Below, in pieces: positions 57,470-64,000 of a stretch of DNA of 64,000 nt; position 1 is the stretch's first letter, and every line of letters begins with the position of its first letter. Both the position numbers and the translations under genes were made by a program. The notes under the pieces are model-generated. The model had not been told where the DNA came from. It saw only the letters and a list, made by a program, of their open reading frames with translations, and did no database searches. Source of the stretch: DATEDA01 sp963754305 (lineage in GTDB: Bacteria > Pseudomonadota > Gammaproteobacteria > Burkholderiales > SG8-39); assembly GCA_963754305.1 (NCBI GenBank), contig CAVWFR010000011.1, positions 1 through 64,000 on the forward strand, in the 5' to 3' direction.

Positions 57470-59538
57470 TCCGCCCGCCGCACGATCATTATCCCGTGCG
57501 GGTCCACGGCCAGACGCTGGCCGGGGAAGACCACCGTCGTCGAGCCGAATTCCTCGACCACCGCCGGCCCGTCGATCCGTTGTCCTGCGGCGAGCGCGGC
57601 CCGCTCGTAAATCGACGTTTCGGCATAGCTGCCACCGAAGAAGACCCGCCGCCGCGACTTCGGTGAAGCGACCGCTGTCGAAACCGCGAGCTTCGGCAGC
57701 GCCGGGCGATCGATCACCCCGAACCCCGACACGCAGCAGTTCACAAGCTCCACCTTCTGCTTGCCGAGATAGCTGTAGCCGAACGCCTTCTCGTGCGCGG
57801 CATGGAAGGCGTCGGCGAGCGCGCGCGCGAACGCGCCGTCGATCGCGCCACCGCCGACCTGGACGCGCACCTCCATCGACTGGCCGACGTAGCGCACGTC
57901 CGCCTCGCGCACGAGGCGGACGTTGCGCGGATCGATGCCGTCGCGCGCGAGCGTCTCCGCCGCCTCGCGCTCGAGCTGCTGGTACAGGCCGGCAAGCACC
58001 GAAGGATCGAGCGCGTCCTCGTGCGTGACGCGCGTAGCGATGTGATCGGTGCGCCAGTCGACCGCGAGCAGCCCGAACGCCGAGAGGTTGCCCGGGTTGA
58101 GGGGCACGATGCACGCCTTCATGCCCAGGAGCTCCATCACGGCCGGCGACTGCGCCGGGCCCGATCCGCCGAACGAGAGTAGCGCGAGGCCGCGCGGGTC
58201 GATGCCGCGCTGGATCGTCATCTGCCGGATGCGGTTCGCCTGGTTCCAGTTGGCGATCTCGATGATGCCCTCGGCGAGCTGGTCGATGCCCATGTCCGAG
58301 CCCAGGCGCCTGCCTAGATCGGCGATACCCTTGCGCGAGCGCTCGGCGTCGAGCTTGATCCCGCCCCCGATCAGCGAGGGCGGGATCCGCCCGAGCACGA
58401 GGTTCGCGTCGGTGATCGTCGGCTGGTCGCCGCCCGCGGGATAGCACATCGGCCCGGGCACCGCGCCGGCGCTCTTCGGCCCGACCTTGAGATGGCCCTC
58501 GCGGGTGATCCACGCGATCGACCCGCCGCCGGTGCCGACGGTCTTGATATCGATCATCGGGATGCGCACCGGGAACGGTCCCACCGAGCCGCCGTTGGTG
58601 ACCTTCGGCACCCCGCCTTCGATCAGGCAGAGGTCGGTCGAGGTGCCGCCCGCGTCCAGCGTCACCAGATCCTCGAACCCCGCGATCTTCGCGACCACCG
58701 CCGCGCCGAGCGCGCCGGCCGCCGGTCCGGAGAGCGCGGTGGTGATCGGCTTGTTGACGACCTGCTCGCTCGAGATCACGCCACCGGAGGACTGCATCAC
58801 CAGGAACGGCTTCGTCCGCAGGTCCGGGCCGAGCTCCTCGTGGATCCGCTGCAGGTAGCGCCCCATGTGCGGCTTCACGAACGCGTCGACGAGCGTCGTC
58901 ATCGCGCGCTCGTACTCGCGGTACTCGGGCAGCACCTCGCACGAGAGCGACACCGCGCACCCAGGGTACTCCTCGCGGAATAGCTCGCGCACCCGCCGCT
59001 CGTGGCGGTCGTTCGCGTACGAATGGATGAGGCATACGCCGACGGCGCGGACGCCCCGCTGCCTGAAAAAGCGCGCGGCGAGCCTGATGCTCCGTTCGTC
59101 GAGCGGCCGGAGCTCCGCACCACGGAAGTCGAGCCGTCCCCCGACCTCGCGCACGAGCTCCACCGGCACGATTCGCTCGGGCTTCACCCAGAAGTACGAA
59201 TTGCCGTAGCCCTCGGGCACCGACTGGCGCGCGATCTCGAGGAGATGCCGGAAGCCCTCGGTGACGACGAGGCCGAGCGACTCAATCTCGCCCTGCAAGA
59301 GCGCGTTGGTCGCCACGGTCGTGCCGTGCGCAAGGCCGGCGAGGTCCGCCGCCGAGCGTCCGGTCTGATCCAGGATGCGGCCGACGCCCTGGACGAGCCC
59401 GATCGCCGGGTTCGCCGGCGTGCTCGGGACCTTGGTGACCTCCACCCTGCCGGTGGCGCCGTCCACCGCGACGATGTCGGTGAAGGTGCCGCCGGTGTCG
59501 ATGCCGATGCGAAGGCGTCCGGAACTGACCGCGGGCAT
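57439..59538 (-). CDS. hyuA: Hydantoinase A/5-oxoprolinase alpha-type subunit
   Basis: 699-aa HyuA-family ATPase of the ASKHA-like fold: GIDTGGTFTDIVAVD, LAHGTTVATNALLQ, SCEVLPEYREYERAMTTLVDAFVKP, VTLDAGGTSTDLCLI, VGTGGGSIAWI and LLSFGGSGPAQSPAV. It phosphorylates or activates the cyclic amide for opening with HyuB. GAGGAGCG precedes ATG 59538. The last residues (ADQSSSVERST) are encoded within the overlapped Uma2 fragment and may be a replaced C terminus. Head of the hyuA-hyuB-barbiturase run. Confidence 0.92.
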   Translation of the reverse strand: MPAVSSGRLRIGIDTGGTFTDIVAVDGATGRVEVTKVPSTPANPAIGLVQGVGRILDQTGRSAADLAGLAHGTTVATNALLQGEIESLGLVVTEGFRHLLEIARQSVPEGYGNSYFWVKPERIVPVELVREVGGRLDFRGAELRPLDERSIRLAARFFRQRGVRAVGVCLIHSYANDRHERRVRELFREEYPGCAVSLSCEVLPEYREYERAMTTLVDAFVKPHMGRYLQRIHEELGPDLRTKPFLVMQSSGGVISSEQVVNKPITTALSGPAAGALGAAVVAKIAGFEDLVTLDAGGTSTDLCLIEGGVPKVTNGGSVGPFPVRIPMIDIKTVGTGGGSIAWITREGHLKVGPKSAGAVPGPMCYPAGGDQPTITDANLVLGRIPPSLIGGGIKLDAERSRKGIADLGRRLGSDMGIDQLAEGIIEIANWNQANRIRQMTIQRGIDPRGLALLSFGGSGPAQSPAVMELLGMKACIVPLNPGNLSAFGLLAVDWRTDHIATRVTHEDALDPSVLAGLYQQLEREAAETLARDGIDPRNVRLVREADVRYVGQSMEVRVQVGGGAIDGAFARALADAFHAAHEKAFGYSYLGKQKVELVNCCVSGFGVIDRPALPKLAVSTAVASPKSRRRVFFGGSYAETSIYERAALAAGQRIDGPAVVEEFGSTTVVFPGQRLAVDPHGIMIVRRADQSSSVERST

Positions 59539-59714
59539 GTTGCGCTCCTCTCACGGCGATCGCACGCTCGATACGCCGTATTCCCGGGGAAGATAAGCTC
59601 CACGCCTCAGGCGCGTCAAACAATGCCGCCCGATCCGATGATGAGGGGAACCGATTCGGACGCGGCGCGCCGCTGGCTCACCGGGTGAGCCATCACGAAC
59701 CGCATACTCGCGGC

Positions 59715-60212
59715 ATGGCTACTGCCGCCAGAATCATCGAGTCCCGTATCGTGCTCGTACGCGGCCAGCGGGTCATGCTCGACGTCGATCTGGCGGCGCT
59801 CTACGGCGTGGCAACCAAGCGGCTGAACGAGCAAGTCAAGCGCAATGCGGCCCGCTTCCCGAAGGACTTCTGCTTTCAGCTCTCGGCACTGGAGAAGGAA
59901 AAGGTGGTCGCAAATTGCGACCACCTCGTTCGAATCAAGTTCTCACCGTCACGGCCGTACGCCTTCACGGAGCACGGCGCCATCATGGCCGCCAACGTTC
60001 TCAACAGCGGGCGCGCCGTCGAGATGAGCGTGCTGGTCGTTCGCGCCTTCGTGCGCCTGCGGGAGATGGTCGCGTCGCACAGGGCGCTCGCGAAGCGCCT
60101 GGACGAGCTCGAGATGCGCTACGACCATCAGTTCAAGGGCGTATTCGACGCGATCCGCAGGCTGATGCAGCCGCCGGAACCGAAGGCCAAGGGGAGGATC
60201 GGGTTCGTTTGA
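59715..60212 (+). CDS. ORF6N domain-containing DNA-binding protein
   Basis: 165-aa protein with an N-terminal ORF6N (KilA-N-like) domain: IESRIVLVRGQRVMLDVDLAALYGVATKRLNEQVKRN, RFPKDFCFQLS, and RPYAFTEHGAIMAANVLNS; the C-terminal part is helical (LREMVASHRALAKRLDELEMR). Such proteins are common in phages and as solitary chromosomal genes. ATG 59715 is chosen; upstream GTG 59685 is possible. No phage genes surround it. The stop codon merges with a sequence resembling the 60-bp coding repeat. Confidence 0.87.
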   Translation: MATAARIIESRIVLVRGQRVMLDVDLAALYGVATKRLNEQVKRNAARFPKDFCFQLSALEKEKVVANCDHLVRIKFSPSRPYAFTEHGAIMAANVLNSGRAVEMSVLVVRAFVRLREMVASHRALAKRLDELEMRYDHQFKGVFDAIRRLMQPPEPKAKGRIGFV

Positions 60213-60305
60213 GCTCGCACGGCCGCCCGTCCGGCGCCGTTCCGTCGCCGGCCCGGCGCGCCGCTCGCTCGCCGTCGGCAGTCCGCTCCGGCCGCGAAAC
60301 GCGGT

Positions 60306-60953
60306 TCAGAAAAATCCGGCGGTCCGGGCCGCTCCGACCCCGACCTTCGCGATCTCGCCGAGCTGCTCGTTGACGTTGCGGGAGGCCGGCGCGGTCACCT
60401 TGCTGGACCACATGAGGCGGACGGTGCCGACGTCGGTCAGGGCCATATTGGCGCCGTAGGCTGTCTCGACCTGCCCGCCGCCGAGCGGCACCCCGATCCC
60501 GACGCCGCCGCCGCTCACGCCGCCGCCCGAACCGCCCCAGCCGCCAATGCCGAACGAGATGCCCGAGCCTCCGCTCACGACCGTCGCGTCGGGTCCAACT
60601 GTGGCAGCGAGGATCGCTTTGGCGCCCGAGCTCCGGGCTGCGGCCAGCGTCTTGTCGTTGGCCGGAGGGGGACCGGCCGTCAGGTCGGCCGTTTCCGGCC
60701 CGGTTACCGGCGTCGCGCCGGAAGCCGCGACCTGGGCCGCGAGCTGGTCCTGGCAGATGCGCCTGACCGCCGTGTCGTTGGCATCGCAGACGACGAGCAC
60801 CCGCTCGCCGCGCAGCGAGCGGCCCGCGAACTGCGGATCCGTCCATTCCGCGTTCACCGTGGTCGTCGCACAACCGGCGATTAGGCATCCGCCGGCGCCG
60901 AGCAGCACCGCAGCGGCGAGCCCGCGGCCTCGCAAAACTTCCCGATTCAGCAT
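60306..60953 (-). CDS. Glycine-rich lipoprotein, DUF4136-like layout
   Basis: 215-aa predicted lipoprotein: signal LRGRGLAAAVLLGAGGCLIAGC with Cys at the LIAGC lipobox, then TTTVNAEWTDPQFAGRSLRGERVLVV, an alpha/beta-looking stretch (ICQDQLAAQVAASGATPVTG) and a glycine-rich loop (about residues 128-158; GIGGWGGSGGGVSGGG). The layout resembles small DUF4136-type envelope lipoproteins. GGAGAGTGCG precedes the ATG. Function unknown. Confidence 0.7.
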   Translation of the reverse strand: MLNREVLRGRGLAAAVLLGAGGCLIAGCATTTVNAEWTDPQFAGRSLRGERVLVVCDANDTAVRRICQDQLAAQVAASGATPVTGPETADLTAGPPPANDKTLAAARSSGAKAILAATVGPDATVVSGGSGISFGIGGWGGSGGGVSGGGVGIGVPLGGGQVETAYGANMALTDVGTVRLMWSSKVTAPASRNVNEQLGEIAKVGVGAARTAGFF

Positions 60954-61049
60954 GCTCGCACTCTCCTGAGACAGCGCCGACGGCTCGAGTGTGTAGGCAA
61001 TCCGCGTGCCCGCCGCGGACGCCGGCGCCCCGGGTGGCCTGGCGCGTGG

Positions 61050-62453
61050 CTAGCTCGCCGGCGCCTCCGCCGGACGACGGCCGTCCTGCGATGAGGTTTG
61101 CGGCTTCAGCGCGGCGAAGATAACGTACATCAGAATCCCCACCACTGCCGAGGTCGCGATCGCGGGCAGGCCTTGCGGGAACACGCCCGGAATCGTGATC
61201 GGCAGGAACCCACCGGGAAACCCGATGTTGCCGCCGATGCCGATGACGAGGATCACCGCGCCTACGGCGAGCTGGAGCGGGTCGAACAGGTTGACCCTGT
61301 TCTCCTGCATCAGGGCGATCCCCTGCATGCCGATCACGCCGAAGAGGTACAGCGCGAGACCGCCGCTCACGAACACCGGGATCGTCGCGACGAACGCGGA
61401 CAGCTTGCCCACGAAGGCGAGCAGGATGCAGATCACCCCGGCCGCCATCAGGGCCGGTCCCGAGTAATTCCGCGTGATCGCCATCAACGAGTTGTTCTCG
61501 CCGTAGTTGGTGCCGGCGGTCGCGCCGAAGAGACCGTGCAGGACGTCGCCGATGCCGTCCAGGATCAGGTTGAAGCCGATGTGCTTGTCGAGGTGATACT
61601 TCGGCCGCCCCTGCTCCTCGGCAAGGCGGTCGACATACAGGCTCATCTGGTAGAGGTGCGCGGTCGATTCGGGGATCGTCGCCAGCGCCATGATGCTGAT
61701 CGAGAAGATCGCCGTCAGGAGAAGCGGACCCGAGAAGCTCGGCGCGGTCAGATGCGGCACGGCGATGAGCGGTGCCTCGGCGACGCGCTGGAAGCTGATC
61801 TGGTCGGGCGCGACGACCAGCGTCAGCACATAGCCGACGATCGCGCCGAGCAGGATCGGCAGCATGCCGATGAAGCCCTTTCCTTGCAGCAGGTAGGAGA
61901 ACGCGACGGTGGCGATCAGCGTCACGAACGCGATCCCCCAATAACCGGGCACGACGGTGAGCGACATGTCGAGCGCCGCCTTCGCCAGGCCGATCCCGAT
62001 CACGCACGCCACCGAGCCGGTCACGACCGGCGGCAGCACGCGGTCGAGCTTCGCCTTGCCCAGCTTCCTGATCACGAAGCCGATGATGATGTTGAAGAAG
62101 CCGGTGCAGATGATGCCCGCCTGCATCAGCGAGATGACCTCGTCGGGCGCGGGCACGCCGAACTGCACTTTGTGCCCCATCGCCTGGGCGACGCCGAGGT
62201 AAGCCGCGATGTAACTGAAGCTCGAGCCATAGAAAAGAGGGATGAACATGCCGATGCCGCGCTTTGACAGGATGAGCGCGACGATCGTCGACACGCCTGC
62301 GCCGAGCAGCACGGTGCTTGGATGAAAGCCGCACAGCAACGCGACGAGGACCGTCGCCGGGAACATGGTGACCACGTGCTGCAGCCCGAGCAGGACGAGC
62401 CGGGCGGGGCCCGGACGGTCGTTGGGCAGGTAGCCTGAGACGGTCGTCGTCAT
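61050..62453 (-). CDS. NCS2-family uracil/xanthine-type permease
   Basis: 467-aa membrane transporter with about 12-14 helices: LVLLGLQHVVTMFPATVLVALLCG, FIPLFYGSSFSYIAAYLG, ICTGFFNIIIGFVIRKLG, VVTGSVACVIGIGLAKAALD, and the QH and FGATAGTNYGENNSLMAIT regions characteristic of NCS2 nucleobase:cation symporters. The N-terminal LPNDRPGP is UraA-like. ATG 62453 has GAGGG upstream. It should import a nucleobase such as uracil or xanthine; its position next to molybdenum hydroxylase, barbiturase-type and hydantoinase genes supports a pyrimidine-like substrate for the island. Confidence 0.92.
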   Translation of the reverse strand: MTTTVSGYLPNDRPGPARLVLLGLQHVVTMFPATVLVALLCGFHPSTVLLGAGVSTIVALILSKRGIGMFIPLFYGSSFSYIAAYLGVAQAMGHKVQFGVPAPDEVISLMQAGIICTGFFNIIIGFVIRKLGKAKLDRVLPPVVTGSVACVIGIGLAKAALDMSLTVVPGYWGIAFVTLIATVAFSYLLQGKGFIGMLPILLGAIVGYVLTLVVAPDQISFQRVAEAPLIAVPHLTAPSFSGPLLLTAIFSISIMALATIPESTAHLYQMSLYVDRLAEEQGRPKYHLDKHIGFNLILDGIGDVLHGLFGATAGTNYGENNSLMAITRNYSGPALMAAGVICILLAFVGKLSAFVATIPVFVSGGLALYLFGVIGMQGIALMQENRVNLFDPLQLAVGAVILVIGIGGNIGFPGGFLPITIPGVFPQGLPAIATSAVVGILMYVIFAALKPQTSSQDGRRPAEAPAS

Positions 62454-62472
62454 TGTCGTTTCCCTCAAGTGA

Positions 62473-62556
62473 AAAGGTCCGTCGTCCCGGCGGAAGCCGG
62501 AACTCGGTACTGCACTCGCTACCCTGCTCCCATCCCGGCGTTCGTCGGGATGACCG
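62473..62556. repeat. Intergenic repeat of the IPAFVGMT-coding type
   Basis: Arms GTCCCGGCGGAAGCCGGAA and CATCCCGGCGTTCGTCGGGATGAC; in one frame encodes PIPAFVGMT. Related to 39718-39816. It occupies the gap between the permease and the next molybdenum hydroxylase gene. Confidence 0.5.
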
Positions 62557-64000
62557 CTACCCCGCGAGCTCCCACAACCGGCACGGGCTCAGCGGAATCT
62601 CGCGCAGCTCCACGCCCTTCGCCGGCAGATCGAGCGCGTCCTCGAGCGCCTGCGCGAAGAGCGGCCCGCCCGGAATCGCGCCCGCCTCGCCCACGCCCTT
62701 GATGCCGAGCGGGTTGAGCGGCGACGGCGTCACCGTGTGCGCGAGCTCCATCCGGGGCACCTCTAGCGCGGTCGGCAGCAGGAAATCGGCCAGGGTCGCG
62801 TTGAGCAGCTGACCCTCGCCGTCGAAGACGAGCTGCTCGTAGAACGCATTCCCGATCCCCTGCGCCACGCCGCCCTGCACCTGGCCATCGACGATGATCG
62901 GATTGATCACCGTGCCGCAGTCGTGCACCACCACGTACTTGAGGATGGTCGGGATCATCGTCCCGGCGTCGACCTCGACGATCATCGCGTGCACGCCGGC
63001 CGCGGTGGTGCCGGACTCCGGGCCGAAGTAGCTCGTGGCTTCCAAGCCCGGCTCGGTGCCGGGCGCGACCGCGCCGCGCATCGGGTTCGCCTGCACCGCG
63101 AGCTCGCCGAGGGAGATCGAGCGGCCCCGCACGCCGGCGATCGCGACCTTGCCGTCGGCGAGAACGAGATCGTCTTCCGCGCACTCGAAGTGATCGGCGG
63201 CGACCCGCAAGATCTTCGTACGCACCACGAGCGCCGCCGCATTGACGGCATTGCCCGCCACGACCGCCCCCCGGCTCGCGAAGGTGCCGGCGCCCCAGTA
63301 GAACTGGTCGGTGTCGCCGGTGATCACCTCCACGTCGCTCACAGCAACGCCGAGCTGATCCGCGGCGATCTGCGCGAAGCTCGTGTAGTGCCCCTGCCCC
63401 TGCGTGCCGATGCCGGTGAGCAGGCTCACCTTGCCGTTCGTGTGCACCTGGATCTTCGCCCCCTCGTAGGGGCCGATGCCGGTGCCTTCGACGTAACAGA
63501 CGATACCGAGCCCGACGCTCCGTCCCGCCGCGCGCAGCCGCGGCTGCTCCTCGCGAACGAAAGCGTCGTAGCCGATCATCGCCAGCGCCTTGTCGAGCAT
63601 CGGCGCGTAATTGCCGCTGTCGTAGGCGAGCCGCGTGAAGTCCTGGTAGATGATCTCGTTGTCGTACGGGAAGGCCTCCGGCGGGATGAAGTTTCGCCGC
63701 CGGATCTCGGCGCGGTCCAGCCCGAGCTCGCGCGCTGCGAAGTCGAGCAGCCGCTCGATCACGAACACGCCGTGCTGGCGGCCGGCGCCGCGGTACGGCG
63801 TGACGATCGGCTTGTGGGTGAAGACGGCGGTGAAGCTCGAGTCGTAGTTCGGTATCGCGTAGGGCCCGAGCAGCGTGCACTGGCTGTTGATCGGGATCGT
63901 CAGGCCGTACGGGTCGTAGGCGCCGGTGTCGTGGAGGAAGACGTCCTTCACGCCGCGGATCCGCCCGTCCGCGTCGAGCGCGATCTCGGCCTCGTGCACC
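62557..64000 (-). CDS. Xanthine dehydrogenase-family molybdopterin-binding large subunit, partial
   Basis: C-terminal about 480 residues of a second molybdenum hydroxylase large subunit; the 5' part runs off the window. Seen are TPYRGAGRQHGVFVIERLLD (form II loop), GIGTQGQGHYTSFAQIAADQLG, DTDQFYWGAGTFASRG, VHDCGTVINPIIVDGQ and IKGVGEAGAIPGGP with the active-site Glu. It is distinct from the 51837-54233 protein. Its small and medium subunits may lie beyond the window. Hydroxylation of an N-heterocycle or aldehyde is the family expectation. Confidence 0.92.
   Translation of the reverse strand, partial: VHEAEIALDADGRIRGVKDVFLHDTGAYDPYGLTIPINSQCTLLGPYAIPNYDSSFTAVFTHKPIVTPYRGAGRQHGVFVIERLLDFAARELGLDRAEIRRRNFIPPEAFPYDNEIIYQDFTRLAYDSGNYAPMLDKALAMIGYDAFVREEQPRLRAAGRSVGLGIVCYVEGTGIGPYEGAKIQVHTNGKVSLLTGIGTQGQGHYTSFAQIAADQLGVAVSDVEVITGDTDQFYWGAGTFASRGAVVAGNAVNAAALVVRTKILRVAADHFECAEDDLVLADGKVAIAGVRGRSISLGELAVQANPMRGAVAPGTEPGLEATSYFGPESGTTAAGVHAMIVEVDAGTMIPTILKYVVVHDCGTVINPIIVDGQVQGGVAQGIGNAFYEQLVFDGEGQLLNATLADFLLPTALEVPRMELAHTVTPSPLNPLGIKGVGEAGAIPGGPLFAQALEDALDLPAKGVELREIPLSPCRLWELAG

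Noticed and set aside
59715..60212. Prophage remnant around the ORF6N gene
   Set aside because: No integrase, attachment repeats or other phage genes nearby; solitary ORF6N genes are common.
1..64000. tRNA or rRNA genes
   Set aside because: No cloverleaf with a GTTCRA-type arm or ribosomal RNA-like segment was noticed in the intergenic gaps on either strand.

Overview
The window is very GC-rich with densely packed, often overlapping genes. It looks like a metabolically versatile betaproteobacterium, most likely Burkholderiales or a relative. The evidence is five Bug/TctC-type periplasmic receptors with no membrane partners, three polyhydroxybutyrate depolymerases, many CoA-linked catabolic enzymes, and MarR, IclR and LysR regulators. 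I saw no rRNA, tRNA or CRISPR array.

Region 1 (86-5249, minus): a MarR regulator followed by an operon for enoyl-CoA hydratase, feruloyl-CoA synthase-like ligase, TIM-barrel amidohydrolase and a frameshifted Bug receptor. A consensus sigma-70 promoter (TTGACA-17-TATAGT) overlaps a perfect 9-3-9 palindrome, the obvious MarR operator. Region 2 (5378-17272, plus): an IclR gene heads a run of eleven further co-directional genes: a Cys-less SCP-x-type thiolase with its DUF35 partner, a double-hotdog MaoC hydratase, a PaaG-like isomerase, a 2,4-dienoyl-CoA-reductase-like SDR, an NDP-forming acyl-CoA synthetase, a split AtuA, and three Bug receptors. This looks like peroxisome-style beta-oxidation of a branched, unsaturated or terpenoid acid.

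Region 3 (17276-23465): a CoA-transferase-like pair, AhpD-like protein, thioesterase, secreted PHB depolymerase, aldehyde dehydrogenase and LysR. Region 4 (23614-24511): three tandem near-identical secreted peptides of about 40 mature residues plus a fourth small exported protein, divergent from the LysR gene. Region 5 (24725-32416): NmrA-like protein, lipoprotein zincin, DUF6152/DUF6644 pair, exported deaminase with a tiny membrane protein, intracellular PhaZ, amidohydrolase and FadD.

Region 6 (32843-44498): an operon of flavin monooxygenase, TAXI receptor, isochorismatase-type amidase and polysaccharide-deacetylase-type hydrolase (suggestive of N-heterocycle catabolism); then LpqC-type esterase, enoyl-CoA hydratase, HpaI-type aldolase, gamma carbonic anhydrase, glycerophosphodiesterase, a Bug receptor, a lipoprotein and a frameshifted alpha/beta hydrolase.

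Region 7 (44470-64000) is the most intriguing: an amidase-signature enzyme, DUF1116 and FdrA proteins (relatives of the oxamate carbamoyltransferase subunits), a NitT/TauT-type ABC transporter, a molybdenum hydroxylase large subunit, a barbiturase/cyanuric-acid-hydrolase-type ring-opening amidohydrolase, hydantoinase B and A, an NCS2 uracil/xanthine-type permease and a second, partial molybdenum hydroxylase subunit. Together these suggest import, hydroxylation, ring opening and carbamoyl salvage for a pyrimidine-like or other cyclic ureide. This is inference from families and neighbourhood.

Repeats also stand out: a 60-bp coding repeat (reading MSPHGRPKGSYRSAQH...) inserted exactly at stop/start overlap junctions in two operons, a dispersed double-hairpin element, a MITE-like element, and gene fragments (Uma2, glycerophosphodiesterase).
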